Made by a program: the position numbers and the translations under genes | The notes under the pieces: model-generated | Databases searched by the model: none | Seen by the model: only the letters and a program-made list of their open reading frames with translations | What the model was told of the DNA's origin: nothing | Assembly (NCBI GenBank): GCA_963678675.1 | Contig: OY783192.1 | Span: 22,562,375 to 22,626,374, forward strand | DNA: 64,000 bases | Reading direction: 5' to 3' | Source: Xiphydria camelus | Lineage: Eukaryota > Arthropoda > Insecta > Hymenoptera > Xiphydriidae | Shown: positions 1-10,497 of the stretch, piece after piece | How the letters are laid out: each line of letters begins with the position of its first letter | How positions within the stretch are numbered: position 1 is the stretch's first letter

Positions 1-1064
1 AGAAAAAAAAATCAACGAGATTTGAACCCACGACATCGAGACTTCCAGCCCGGCAACTTGACCGTTGCGCTATTGAAGCATTGGTGATAAATGTACGCCA
101 ATTCCAGACACTTGGAACGCGCGCGTGACGCGATTTTCAAAAATTTGTTTCTTCAAGCACGGTTCAATGAAATTGAATCAATTTTGTTGATCAACCAAAA
201 ATAGAACCGTTTACCTAGGGAGGCGCTGGAAAGAAGCTAATGGAAATAAGATAATGCACACTGCCTGGGCTACTAGGTTGGCGAGGTATTCATGGTCAGG
301 ATGCTACGAATCCCCTGCAAAGGAACAGTTACGCCGAAACGCCGAGACCAACCCTCTGCCTCACTAACACTCGCAGGCAACTGCAGCAGCGCGCGCACAC
401 AAACGTCTATATGTTTGGCACAGTTTGTGTAGTCAGTGGTGATCATCGCATAAATCTCCTTCCTTTTCAATTTAGCATATCTTGCAAACCAGATGAGACA
501 CGTTGAATTGCTATGTATCTTTTTATTCAGAAACAATCCAAAATAAACGATGGTATAATTTAAAAAATTTTTAATTGCAAATTTCTATGTAAATTCAAGC
601 ATTTAAAACTTTAAAAATCAATCATGTGTAAACAACAATGAAAATCAAAATTTGGTTTCGCTAGGAAAAATGATGAGATTTTTCTAAGCGGGTTACAAAA
701 AAGAAAATTGCAAAAATCTTAATTTTTTTATTTGTTATGAATATTTGAACATTTCAACTCATCTGGAGGTCCTAGCTTGTTAGGCGTTGATGATAGGGTA
801 AAAAGTGTAATAGCTTTTTTGTAGACAATTTTATTATCTACAACTTTTGTCTGAACTATTTTTCAATAGATCACGTAGTTTTCAAAATATTAGCGAAGAA
901 CCGATTTTTTCAACAATAAATAATTTTTTTACACACTTCGCCGGGGGGGATTCTTCTTTTAATATATTCCCTCCATTAATAAAATCAAAACACACCTTTT
1001 CCCAAGTTTTCGCCATTATGTCTCATTTTTCGATTTAAACGGAAATTTGACTGGACTACGCGGC
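1..1064 (-). mobile_element. Arm of TA-flanked foldback family (CCAGTCAAATTTCC ends), cut by window start
   Basis: This block is a direct repeat of 62310-63380 and the reverse complement of 59737-60790. Its outer end near 1050-1064 carries the family terminus (reverse complement CCAGTCAAATTTCCG). It contains a tRNA-like box at the left edge and the motif ACACAAACGTCTATATG near 400. The element must continue to the left of the window. No open protein is convincing; short ORFs in it recur only because the DNA recurs. Confidence 0.7.
3..85 (-). other. tRNA-like Pol III promoter unit, copy 1
   Basis: Read on the minus strand it has an A-box-like TAGCGCAACGGTCAAG, a B-box-like GGGTTCAAATCTCG and then a T-run. 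The same unit occurs at about 60717-60797, 61477-61549 and 62327-62402. It sits inside foldback arms, so I read it as a tRNA-derived piece captured by the element and not a working tRNA gene. Cloverleaf pairing in the T stem is imperfect by eye. Confidence 0.4.
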
Positions 1065-1858
1065 TGAATATATAGTAGAGTAGGGAGACGCACACAGGCG
1101 CACACACAGGCATGGTAATGCTTGAAACGTCCCCTGAATCTCGTGATTTTACTCCCAACTCAACGTGGCAAAAGATGTTTCACATAAAAAATGATTTTTC
1201 TTCAGTTATGTGATAGAGGTTGGCTTTTTTAAAGGTAAATTAAATAATTACTAACATTCGGAACAATGCCACATGAAAATACTACTGCATTTGGCGGAAA
1301 TAAATTCATGAAATGTTGTTCTCCGCCTTGCTCGGGACACAGTTGGTTGCCAGATGCCTTGCGTGCACAGTCTCTTGGTTTGTTGCATGGGTCATCGCAG
1401 TCCCTTGCACTGCTCTCCCCGGGGTATCATGGAAAGTACATTTTTTTCAACAATAAAATGGTTTAAAGCGTCGAAAAAAACGTTAGAAAAGATACGAAAT
1501 TGTATTTCTTCAATTAAAAATAATTCATCGCGTTTATTCATGACTATTGTTTCTTTTTTGTTTCATTTATTTTCTGTTTTATTTCTTTTTAATATTTATT
1601 CGTTTAAATAATTAAAAAGTTGGAACGATACATTTTTATAATTTTATATGCACAACAAGAAATATTCAGTGGTGGTAATTACGTGTTAATGGATTCCGTC
1701 GAATATAAACTAAAGATAACATCATTTAAATACTAACAAATATATTGTTAAAACGTTATTTAAAATGATAATTAATAAAAAAACCTTTGATCTTAGATAA
1801 TCTGTTATTAAAAATAGCAACTGTTCTGTATGAAGGATTCTTTTTTTTATATGATTGT

Positions 1859-2030
1859 TTGTTATTATGCTGTTGAAATAATGAAATAAATATTTAAAAT
1901 TGAAATGGTCCAAGTATTTTTCCACTTGGTATTTCCTGTTTGTTGATTTTTTGTTATTATGCTGTTGAAATAATGAAATAAATATTTAAAATTGAAATGG
2001 TCCAAGTATTTTTCCACTTGGTATTTCCTG
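1859..2030. repeat. Recent tandem duplication, two 80-base copies, period 92
   Basis: 1859-1938 and 1951-2030 appear identical by eye (starting TTGTTATTATGCTGTTG and ending TTGGTATTTCCTG), with 12 bases between them. Identity of both copies in AT-rich neutral sequence points to a recent duplication or an assembly duplication. Confidence 0.85.
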
Positions 2031-2124
2031 AGTTTGTGTTTGATTAAGAGTTAATGAAGAAAAAGGAAATCCATTATAATCAAAACAAAAACGTGAATTT
2101 TAGATAGACATAAAAGGAGGTTAA

Positions 2125-2365
2125 GGTATTTCCACTCCAAAACCACTTTTCTGTAAATTTATTTGAAATTTTGGTCAAATAGAGATTGAGGTATTCAGGA
2201 GGTCCTCAGATTGAGGACGTGTAGAGGTACGTCCATGCATACAGTGAGCCTGTGTGGGAGTACAGTCTCTACTAAATTTTTTTTCTAGAACGCTGTATAC
2301 CGCCCTCTACTTATTTGAGTCCTCATGACCGAAACTTTTAGACTTGAATTACTCGAGGAAATACC
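2125..2365. mobile_element. 241-base MITE with TTAA target duplication
   Basis: Ends are GGTATTTCC and GGAAATACC, flanked on both sides by TTAA (2121-2124 and 2366-2369). TTAA duplications are typical of piggyBac- and Kolobok-type elements. The inner sequence (GAGGTCCTCAGATTGAGGACGTG) is partly self-complementary. It encodes nothing. Its termini differ from those of the 51.6-kb TTAA element. Confidence 0.6.
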
Positions 2366-2929
2366 TTAAATACTTTTTTACATTTTCAATATGTGATTAG
2401 ACAAATAGAAGTCGAGAAGTGGCTGAGTATTAATAGATTCACACAGAAGCAACAATTATAATTCATCATGATTAATGAGAGATTAGAATCAATTTTTTTT
2501 AAATCAATACAGGAATTAATATTATTGTGATAACGTCTTAAACACTTATCCCCACTCCTTTACCGGTTCCGCGCCCTGCATCCCGATGCAACGAGCATGA
2601 CTTTCAATGACAATCACGACATTTTACCAATTTATTTTGGGCAAATGCAACGGTATTTTCGTCTGGCATTTGCTCACATGAGTTAGTAATTATTAAATGT
2701 ACATGTAAAAAAAAGCCAATCTCTATACTATAATTAAAAAAAAATTTTTTTTTGTTTATTAAGAATGCATCTGGCGACCTTGTATAAGGGGGAGGGCGAG
2801 CCAGGCTCACAAAATTGGAGAAAAGGGTAAAACACATGGATTTGTTATACTTTTTCATTTTATAAACTTACTACATGAAAAACGTCACTGGCTCTTAGAC
2901 TAAATCGCCAACTGACGCATCGGTCCACT

Positions 2930-3206
2930 TATCGCCTACCGCGGCGTCCCCCCACCACGCTTGGGCCGCCAATGGGATGCAGTATGCTATCGATCGTCGA
3001 TCGGTGCGTTACAAGCCAGTCGAGTAGAGGCCCATTTACCCGTTTGGTCGCCGTTTTGCCGAATTCGAGCAACGCGTAGCGTTGCGAGATAAGTCCGTTG
3101 ACCGACCGCCGTCCCCTACAAACTCAGGAGAGCGCCGCGATAGCGGCGCGGGGGCGTTAGCGAGCGAGGTTGGAGAGCGAAGCGAGCAGGGGCGGATGCC
3201 CCCTAG
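2930..3206 (+). mobile_element. Helitron-like fragment, 3' end with GC hairpin and CTAG
   Basis: The end reads AGGGGCGGATGCCCCCTAG, a stem-loop running straight into CTAG (3203-3206) with a T following, as Helitron 3' ends do. The body (GGGATGCAGTATGCTATCGATC; GTAGAGGCCCATTTACCCG) matches the elements at 4362-4730, 50437-50540 and 51370-51590. The canonical 5' TC end is not visible here, so this copy is 5'-truncated or interrupted. Confidence 0.55.
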
Positions 3207-3278
3207 TATTCGAAAGTTCTCTCCGACAAAATATCAATACATCGAAGTGAAACTATCGATGTTTTTACTCCTAAAAGC

Positions 3279-3421
3279 GGCCTATTTCATTACCGCGATC
3301 GTCGCGCGATATCGCACGAGTGCGAGTGAGCATGATATACAGTCGCCACTACTCACTCGTATACCGTGCTCACTTGTATTCACTGAATTTCGCGCGACGG
3401 TCGCGGCAATGAAATAGGCCC
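3279..3421. repeat. 143-base foldback MITE
   Basis: Arms GGCCTATTTCATTACCGCGA and its near-complement GCGGCAATGAAATAGGCC flank a short middle. A second copy in opposite orientation is at about 18372-18520. Together with the next repeat it forms a block shared, inverted, between 3.2-3.6 kb and 18.2-18.6 kb. Confidence 0.65.
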
Positions 3422-3429
3422 CTAATGCT

Positions 3430-3585
3430 GCGTTCAAGCTGACCGGTGCATACGGTGCATGCATTGGGTGCGCCTTCAGAACATGCGCAGCCCTTCGAAT
3501 CGCGCGCTCTCAATTAACTGCGCATGCTCTGAAGGTACATCAAATGTATGCACAGGTCAGCCCGAACTCACCATAAGACGCATAA
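3430..3585. repeat. Short inverted-repeat element (CTGACCGGTGCATAC / GTATGCACAGGTCAG)
   Basis: Outer arms pair CTGACCGGTGCAT with ATGCACAGGTCAG and inner arms pair TTCAGAACATGCGCAG with CTGCGCATGCTCTGAA. The inverted counterpart is at 18225-18370. It has no coding capacity. Confidence 0.55.
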
Positions 3586-4131
3586 TTGTTAAGTAAACTT
3601 GACCTATATTGCATTGATTCAAGCGCGGTTTTAAGATTTTGTATTGAAGTTTGGTAGTTGCGAGTGATTGATCATAATGACACAATTTTTGACACAGTTC
3701 GGCATATGGCTTCATATACCTATACGTGAAAATATCGCACACTGAAACGAAAGCTAGACAAATCTTCGTCTTCATCTGATAGTGAGGTTATAGAGTATTA
3801 TTGGGTTGTTCGAAAAGTAATATCGTTTTTTTCATGAAAAATTCAAAGTGATTTTATTAATATAAATAACAAACATCAATGAATCATTTTGACTATTTTA
3901 TTGGATGACCTTTCCCCATCTATTAGGCAGCCGTATAGTTCTGCGTTCAAAGAAAGTTTGGTCTTTAGAGGCAAAAAACTAAATCAACTCATTTTTGATA
4001 GCCTCATCTGAATCTAGTATCTCTCCACTTAAGTGGTTTTGAAGAGAACAGAATAAATAGTAATCTGATGGTGCAAAGTCCGGGCTATACGGTGGATGAG
4101 GCATTACTTCCCAGTTTAATTCCAACAATTT

Positions 4132-5213
4132 TTAGCGAGTGACCAAAGATGTGTGTGGTCTGGCATTATCGTGGTGGAAAATAACGCCTTCACGACCTGC
4201 TAGTTTTGGCCGTTTTTTCTTCACTTCTTCATTTAATTGCATTAAGCTTAGCTGATGACAATATACTTCTGAATTGATAGTTCGGTTCCTTTGGAGTTGT
4301 TCGAAAAAAATAATACCTTTATAATCCCACCAAACAGACACCAAAACTTTCTTTTGACGAACTAGGGGGCATCCGCCCCCTACTCGCTTCGCTCATCAAC
4401 CTCCGTGGGGTTATCGCCCCAGCGGCGCTCCTCCAAGCTTTTGCAGCAGCATCACGTCATTGCTGTCTTCTCCGTTCAGTACGTTCTGAGTCTGTCAGTT
4501 GTGGCCGTGGGTGATCCATGACGTAATCTGCTCGGCTGACTTACAGCGCTCCGATCGACGACCGATAGCATACAGCATTCGGTTGGCGGCCGATGCGTCG
4601 ATAGGCGAATGGTGGGGGACGGGGTTTTAGTTTGCGACTAACGCGCCGGTAGACAATTGGTGGGGGACGGGGTTTTTGGCAGTCGGTTGGTCGGTCGGTC
4701 GACCCGAAAAACTATTTTATATAATAGAGATATCAGCTTTTGATGTTGATTGTGCCGGCTCATCTTGCTTGCGCCATAATCATTTTCGCACGACATTAAC
4801 GTAAATAATCCACTTTTCATCGCCCGTTATGATTCGCTTCAAAAATGGTTCATTTTTATTACGTTTCAGCAATGAATTGCAGATGATAATTCGTTTAGAG
4901 AGATGAATTTCTTGCAACTCGTGAGGAACCCAAACATCAAGCTTGTTTACGTATCCGAGCTGTTGTAAATGCAAGGAAATGGCAGAATTGGATATGTTGA
5001 GCTTTTTGCTATCTCTCGCATCGTGCTATGCCAGTTGGCTTCGATCGTTGCTTTTATTTTATCATCATCGATAGCAGTTGGACGCCCAGAGCGTGGTGCA
5101 TCTGTGAGGTTAAAATCTCCAGGACGAAAACGAGCGAACCAACGCTGGCACTGGCATTCAGTTAGAGTCTTCACGGTAAACATCACACAATTTTTTCCGA
5201 GCTTGCACTGCAT
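4132..5213 (-). pseudogene. mariner transposase, disrupted
   Basis: Pieces in order on the minus strand: an N-terminal helix-turn-helix region (motif WFARFRPGDFNLTDAPRSGR, about 5140-5080); the first catalytic region ITGDEKWI (about 4830); then, beyond the Helitron, VSVWWDYKG and the second catalytic region HHDNARPHTS (about 4150). The first D (TGDEKW) and second D (HDNARPH) of the D,D34D triad are visible. The third is not in an open frame here. Frameshifts separate the pieces and the Helitron splits the gene between the DEPAQ-type motif and QKKVLVSVWWD. The protein would cut and rejoin transposon ends in the nucleus. This copy cannot make it. Confidence 0.88.
4362..4730 (-). mobile_element. 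Complete 369-base non-autonomous Helitron inside mariner
   Basis: On the minus strand it starts TCTCTATTATATAAAATAG and ends GGGGGCGGATGCCCCCTAG. That is a 5' TC, a 3' CTAG and a perfect GC stem-loop abutting the 3' end. The host bases are A before and T after, the canonical A|T Helitron site, with no target duplication. Removing it restores a readable mariner reading frame (codons for A-D-I-R-Q-K-K). The GC-rich body with TCGGGTCGACCG near the 5' end recurs at 2.9-3.2, 50.4 and 51.4-51.6 kb. Confidence 0.82.
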
Positions 5214-5564
5214 TTTTGCCTTTCTGAAAGTAAAAAAAATAAAATATGACGGAAATGCTCACTTTGATTTTCCATTTTAAACTTGATAGCGAACAAAGAG
5301 TTGTTCACGAACGGCGATAGTTAGAACGATTAAAGATAATTTAGAATGTCAGATGTTAAGTAATATTTTTTTCATTAAGGTGCTGCCATCCTCCGAAAAT
5401 AAACGACATTACTTTTCGAACAACCCAATACTTGTCAAAGAAAAAGGATAAATTAGAATCAGAGTTCATATGTAATATGTCTAGTCACAGTAGTGTTTGG
5501 AATATCACACAAAACTTTAGTGAAAACTGAAAAAATATCAAGTTTCCTATAAGTGACGTAAAAA

Positions 5565-7204
5565 TTGACTATCGGCCAATGGTGGCAGAAAATGTCGGAA
5601 TACCTCCCGTTAATATCGTGCCAATGTTGGCAATGAACTTCGGCCCAATTAGCAATGTCAGTATCGGTCCGATCTGATCATTAAGGTTATTGAGCCAGTA
5701 CCGGCTGACATTGCCGGGCCAATATTGGCAGAAAACATCGGACCAATGCTGGCAGTGAATATTGGCACAATACTGGTAGTAAATACTGGCGCTATATTGG
5801 CACTTAATATTGGGCCATTATTGGCAGTGAACCTCGACCCAATTAGTGATGTCAGTATCGGTCAGATTTGATCATTAAGGTTATTGGGCCAGTACTATCA
5901 AACACTGTCGAACCAATATCTAGTGTCATTTGGTAGTACTGGCCCAATGCTGGGCCAACCGTCAATTCCCGCATGGGTACATAGCCAGTGTTGATAGATG
6001 AAATTAGTTTTTCGACGTTAATGCAGTACCACGTCAGCATCAAAATTACGAAGGCATTCCAGTACTAAAATATTCATATTCAACCAATATTGAGTCAGTA
6101 TTGAAGTGATCCCGGAATATCCGTACTGAATTTCAAATGGTTATAGGGGATATCGGACTAGTAACGGCATTACATCGGCAAATCGGTATTACGTTACGGA
6201 TATCGAATCAGCATCGAATCGATATTAGCTTAAAAATGTTCTATTACGGAGCTAGAATCTGCATCGAATCGACATCGGGATAACCTCAACAGGTTTGCTT
6301 ATACTGTATAAATGGTCGATACTGATTGTCGACATTAACACAGCATCGCGTTAGTATTAGATACATTTATGAAAGCATTCCAGTATCGAAATATCGATAT
6401 TCAATCAATATCGAATCACTATCGAAATGACCCAGGAATATTCGTTGTGAACTTTAAATAGTTGAAGGATATTGGGCTAGTAACGACATGATACCTGAAA
6501 ACCAGCCCTAACAGGCAGTATGCAGGTGCTAAAATGATGCACTGGTTCGATATTAAGCATTGGTAATGCAGTCCAGTACTGTTTCGGCATTGGCAAACCA
6601 GTATCGTCTATCGACATTGAGCCCATATTGGCGATTATATCGTTCCTTTACATAGCTAGTGTTGACAGTTGACATTAGTTTTTCGATGTTAATGCAGTAC
6701 TACCTCAGCATCAAAATTACGAAGGCATTCCAGTACTGAAATATTCATATTCAACCAATATCGAGTTAGTATCGAAATTATCCTGGAATATTCGTACTGA
6801 ACTTTAAATGGTTAGGAGATGTAGGGCAAGTAACGATATGATATCGGGAAACCGGTATTGCATCACGGATACCGAATGAGCATCGAATCGATATGAGCAT
6901 CAAAATATTGTATTACGAAGCTAGAATCTGCATCGAATCGATATCGGGATAACCTCAACAGGTTTGCTTATACAGTATACGTATGATCGATACTGATTTT
7001 TGACATTAACACAGCATCGCGTTAGTATTACATTTATGAAGGCATTCCAGTGTCGAAACATCAGCATTTAATCAATGCCGAATCACTATCGAAGTGATCC
7101 AGGAATATCCGTACTGAACTTTAAACAGTTGAAGAATATTGGGATAGCAACGATATGATACCTGAACACCAGCCCTAACTGGCAGTATGCTGGTGCTAAA
7201 ATAA
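5565..7204. repeat. Degenerate GGCCAAT array plus a tandem 0.66-kb unit
   Basis: 5565-5990 is a run of diverged units of about 30 bases built on TATTGGCAGTGAA and GGCCCAATAAC, many self-complementary (GGCCAATATTGGC). After it, a longer unit repeats: 5998-6540 matches 6662-7200, both containing GTTAATGCAGTAC and ATTCCAGTACT followed by TATCGAATC-type motifs, period about 664. Inverted relatives are at 13797-14240 and 17521-18200. No ORF is convincing. The array resembles subterminal repeat regions of some DNA transposons, but I cannot name the family. Confidence 0.6.
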
Positions 7205-8160
7205 TGCTGATAATCAGCATCGCACTGAGAGAAAAGTTAAAGGTAAGATTAACTATCTTGTTGGGAAAAGTTATTCTATTTAAAGCAGTTACTTTTATAT
7301 TATATGATTGCCCTACTATGCATTTAACAACCATAACTACTGTTAAATAGTTGTATGTATTATTGAGATTAGTACGATAATTATAGTAAAAATAATCAAT
7401 TTAATAGAAAACTATTTTACTCATTTTTAAATAGTTGAAAAGTCTTTTAGTAAGAGTTAAAGTCTACTATTAAAATACGTTATTTACTCTTATGAATTTA
7501 GAGGTTATGTAGGCAGAATATTATTTATTATAACTTTGCTAAGCCTCATATTTGTGGATTCTTAGTTTACTTTGATCGAACAGAATCCTGCAATATTATT
7601 AATTTTATAACGGTAAAAATATTAATTTTAACAGACATAATTTCATTTTCCACGGAGTATTTTATTAAAATGTTTAAATGGAATGCTGAGAGAGAGCATT
7701 TATACATGCATACCTACTAGTAAAATCACCAGACATGTAAATAGTTTAAACCTCCGTTATACATAGCAAAGTTAACATCTGATGTTACAGTAGCTCATTA
7801 AGAAAGTTGCCAGCTTCGTATCCAGAGAGTCGCGCAATCGTGGCCCGATGCAGCCAGAAAAAGTTTAAATGGTTGAATAAGCCCAAAGATGATCGACAGA
7901 CACGATAATAAGACAAGAATAGAATCCACAAGCACAAAGGGCTATAAATATGCAACGAATTATTTATTGTATTTTCTGTATACGTAGCAAAATAGTAAAA
8001 TCGAAACACTGGAATCGATGTTGTCTTCCAACATCGGATCAATGTCATTTTCTAGCATCGATCCAATGTAGGCATTCAATATCGCATCAAGAGCGATATC
8101 ACGCCAATATTGGTGATGCCTGCTCCCAATATTGGGCCGATATTGAGGCGACTTTATGAT
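7205..8160. repeat. Low-copy block duplicated inverted at 14.69-15.05 kb
   Basis: 7205-7390 and about 7790-8010 match, as reverse complement, 14870-15045 and 14690-14870. The right-hand copy lacks roughly 7390-7790. The uninterrupted CTGATAATCAG near 7207-7217 is the empty version of the insertion site at 15046/17518. 8010-8160 returns to GGCCAATATTGG-type repeats. Between 8160 and 8385 there is one short open stretch (motif GRGLNGLAQHLRIGHGLTLN) with no start and no family I know. Confidence 0.6.
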
Positions 8161-8387
8161 CACACGCGGGATGTGTCGAAAAATCAGTAGGTAGAGGATT
8201 AAATGGTTTAGCTCAACATTTAAGAATTGGTCATGGTCTAACACTCAATCGTGGAATTAGTAGTACTTACAAGTTTTCAGTGCGGTCAGGATGGTTATCG
8301 TTGTCGATTCTCCACTTTTACGATCTGAAAAAGCATATACTCATCATATAGTTCATAGAAACGACCCTTGGCTAAGTCTCCCATTAA

Positions 8388-9275
8388 TTACCATTTAAAA
8401 AATTCCATTGGATACCACTAACAGTCTGTCAAAGGTAAATCAATGGGGTTTTGCCAATGGTATCTTTCCCACTTATACTACCATTCGACATCCCATTTAT
8501 TTTCCCATTCGTTTAATGGTGTTTTCATACCGTTGACATTACCATTCGTGAAATGGAATTAATTCCCATCCAATTATAACCATTCATTTCCCATTTGTTG
8601 AGTGATACTTTACTTAGCTATTTGTCCAAGACCCCCGTGGCCGCATCCGCGTCATCTCTGTTCGCGCTTCTTGGTCTGCCTCTCCTCCGCTTTCCTTCTG
8701 GCGCCTCGGTCGGTCTTCCCGCTGTCCCCTCGGCTTTTTTCGACTTTCCTGATCCGACGGCGCCCGAATCATCCTCCCCGCGTGCCCCACCTCCTCTTCC
8801 TCTGCCCATCTTCCCCTAACCTCACTTTTTCTTTCAACTTTTTTAAAGCCCTCCTTTGAAATCTAGAGCAGTCCCCTCTCTTTCTCCTGCGTGTTCTTAC
8901 TGGCGGCACGCTCTGCATTCCTCTGATCCGAAAAATCGCTGCGATTATCCTGTAATATCGCTGTATCGGCACTGTTTCCTGCGATCGATCCGCAACGCGT
9001 CTAGTCGTAACCGGCTTCCGCATGGAACTCCGTTATTTGCCATTGGACTCCCATTAGTTACTATTGGAATAAAATACCATTTAAATGTTCCCAGTAACTT
9101 GCCATTGGTTCTTCATTGGTAACGAATGGGAACACATACCTTTCAATATTTCCCACTGATTTGCCAGTGGAGTCCCATTTATATTGAATGGTAGAAAGTG
9201 CCAGTTCATTTTTCCCTCCGAATTTCCATTGCGATCCCATTGGTTACCTTTAGGTCCCATTCATTACCATTAAAC
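8388..9275. repeat. Degenerate CCCATT/TTACCATT array with a GC-rich middle
   Basis: 8388-8600 and 9025-9275 consist of loosely repeated CCCATTNGTTACCATT words in both orientations (also AATGGTA, GCCAATGG), with no fixed period. 8610-9020 is a pyrimidine-rich, GC-rich insert (CCTCTTCCTCTGCCC) that opens several long overlapping frames through composition alone. The design parallels the GGCCAAT arrays with a different word. Confidence 0.5.
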
Positions 9276-9280
9276 ACGCA

Positions 9281-9550
9281 ATGGAAAACTTTGCCAAGGG
9301 GACGAGCCCGGAGTTGAATATGCACATGGACAACTTTATAGTAACGTTGAATTTAAATCAGAATAACGTGGATATGATTGACGTAATTGGACAACGAGAC
9401 GGTGATTTACCTGTTAATGAAATTAATCAAGAACAAAATGATTGTGACCATAACACTGCTTTTACCAGAGCAAAGTTACTTGAATTTTCTGCGAATTCGT
9501 ACCAATTTCCCAGCGAATTTCCATTTAAATTCCTAGTGAATATCTACTGA
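9281..9550 (+). CDS. Unrecognised 89-codon ORF, possible first exon of a transposon gene
   Basis: The frame opens with MENFAKGTSPELNMHMDNF and is rich in N, D, E and Q up to about residue 70 (IGQRDGDLPVNEINQEQND). It then runs into repeated DNA (TTTCCCAGCGAATTTCC) and stops. Acidic, polar N-termini like this are common in transposon proteins, but I see no domain. It starts exactly where the CCCATT array ends. The last 20 residues are translated repeat and probably not part of a real protein. A chance ORF is possible. Confidence 0.25.
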   Translation: MENFAKGTSPELNMHMDNFIVTLNLNQNNVDMIDVIGQRDGDLPVNEINQEQNDCDHNTAFTRAKLLEFSANSYQFPSEFPFKFLVNIY

Positions 9551-9615
9551 ATTTTCCCGTGAATTTCTACTAAAATTCTCAGTGAACTACTAGGTACTGA
9601 GATGTCTAGTGGATT
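9455..9615. repeat. Short degenerate array of GTGAATTTCTACT words
   Basis: Five or six loose copies of a CAGTGAATTTCYACTRAATTTC word follow each other. This is a third member of the short-word array class in this window, after GGCCAAT and CCCATT. 9616-9914 is single-copy by eye, with a (CG)n run at 9855-9870. Confidence 0.45.
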
Positions 9616-9918
9616 AATTGGCTAAAATATCCAGCTAGTATAAAATACATTGATTGAAAACCAGTTTGACCATGTATAACGATTTATTTCTAAATTAGCG
9701 TACGCGCCCGAGAAGTACGACGCGATATCATTATAGAAACAGAAAATGAAAGTACAGCGAATCCGTTCCTCCATCCCAAATCGGCTTTGGCCCGGCTGCA
9801 GATAGCGGCAACAAACTTCGCCAAGTGGCGATAACCTGCTTTTAATGCGACGAGAGCGCGCGCGCGCGCGGAGAACCCTCGCCGTCGACAACCACGGCGG
9901 TGTGGTCGTCGAGCTTAA

Positions 9919-10493
9919 GAGGCCGACACACCCCGTCTGGAAATGTAAAGCTATATTTTCAACATGGTGCATAAGAACCTTTTGCATTTTCGCCACCACA
10001 CTTAAAAAACATAAATCTAGAGCCCTATAGAAAAAATATAAATAAATAATAAATTTCTGATTTTGCCAATTGATTACAACAAAAAAATTTATTTTTTTTG
10101 TAGGGCCCTAGATTTATGTTTTTTAAGTGTGGTGGCGAAAATACGAAAGGTTCTTATGCACCATGTGTGTGTTGGAAATATTACTTTACAGCCGCGACAA
10201 AAATACCCGAAAATTGTCGCGGCTGTAAAGTAATATTTCCAACATGGTGCATAAGAACCTTTCGTATTTTCACCACCACACTTAAAAACCGTAAATCTAG
10301 GGCCCTATAGAAAACAAAATAAATTTTTTTGTTGTAATCAATCGGCAAAATCAGAAATTTATTATTATTATATTTTTTTTTCTATAGGGCTTTAGATTTA
10401 TGTTTTTTAAGTGTGGTGGTGAAAATGCAAAAGGTTCTTATGCACCATGTTGAAAATATAGCTTTACATTTCCAGACGAGGTGTGTCGGCCTC
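9919..10493. mobile_element. 575-base TTAA foldback MITE, GAGGCCGACACACC ends
   Basis: Ends GAGGCCGACACACC and GGTGTGTCGGCCTC are flanked by TTAA at 9915-9918 and 10494-10497. The whole element is a nested palindrome: inner arms carry AAGTGTGGTGGCGAAAAT, TGCACCATGT and ATTTCTGATTTTGCC in both orientations, and a central hairpin (TGTCGCGGCTGTAAAGTAAT) at about 10185-10235. The terminal repeat and target match the autonomous element at 51620-56808 (GAGGCCGACATACC, TTAA), so that element's transposase could move it in trans. Confidence 0.8.
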
Positions 10494-10497
10494 TTAA

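Larger units (their letters stand above)
1207..2728. repeat. Old inverted-repeat element, diverged arms of about 115 bases
   Basis: 1207-1320 matches the reverse complement of 2614-2728 with many differences. The shared core is AATAATTACTAAC followed by ATGCCA-type sequence and AAATAAATT. The pair looks like the subterminal arms of an old DNA transposon. Inside lie a tandem duplication and a TTAA-flanked MITE. No coding sequence is supported, and 1065-1206 holds nothing I recognise. Confidence 0.45.
3801..5428 (-). mobile_element. mariner transposon (mellifera-like), broken by a Helitron
   Basis: Terminal repeats TTGGGTTGTTCGAAAAGTAA (left) and its complement (right, ending CAACCCAA) are flanked by TA at 3799-3800 and 5429-5430, the mariner target duplication. 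Without the 369-base insertion at 4362-4730 the element is about 1.26 kb, the usual mariner size. The transposase lies on the minus strand and is broken. The element sits in the interval that separates the 3.2-3.6 kb block from the GGCCAAT array. Confidence 0.9.

Noticed and set aside
2100..2370. Relationship of the 241-base TTAA MITE to the 51.6-kb TTAA transposon
   Set aside because: Only the TTAA target is shared; termini GGTATTTCC and GAGGCCGAC are unrelated.
5565..7204. CRISPR-like array or ordinary satellite
   Set aside because: Units are degenerate, lack fixed spacers and period, occur in both orientations, and the genome is eukaryotic.
8595..9023. Overlapping ORFs on both strands in a GC-rich stretch
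   Set aside because: Composition-driven: long frames in three phases and both strands, pyrimidine-rich, no domain, no splice support.
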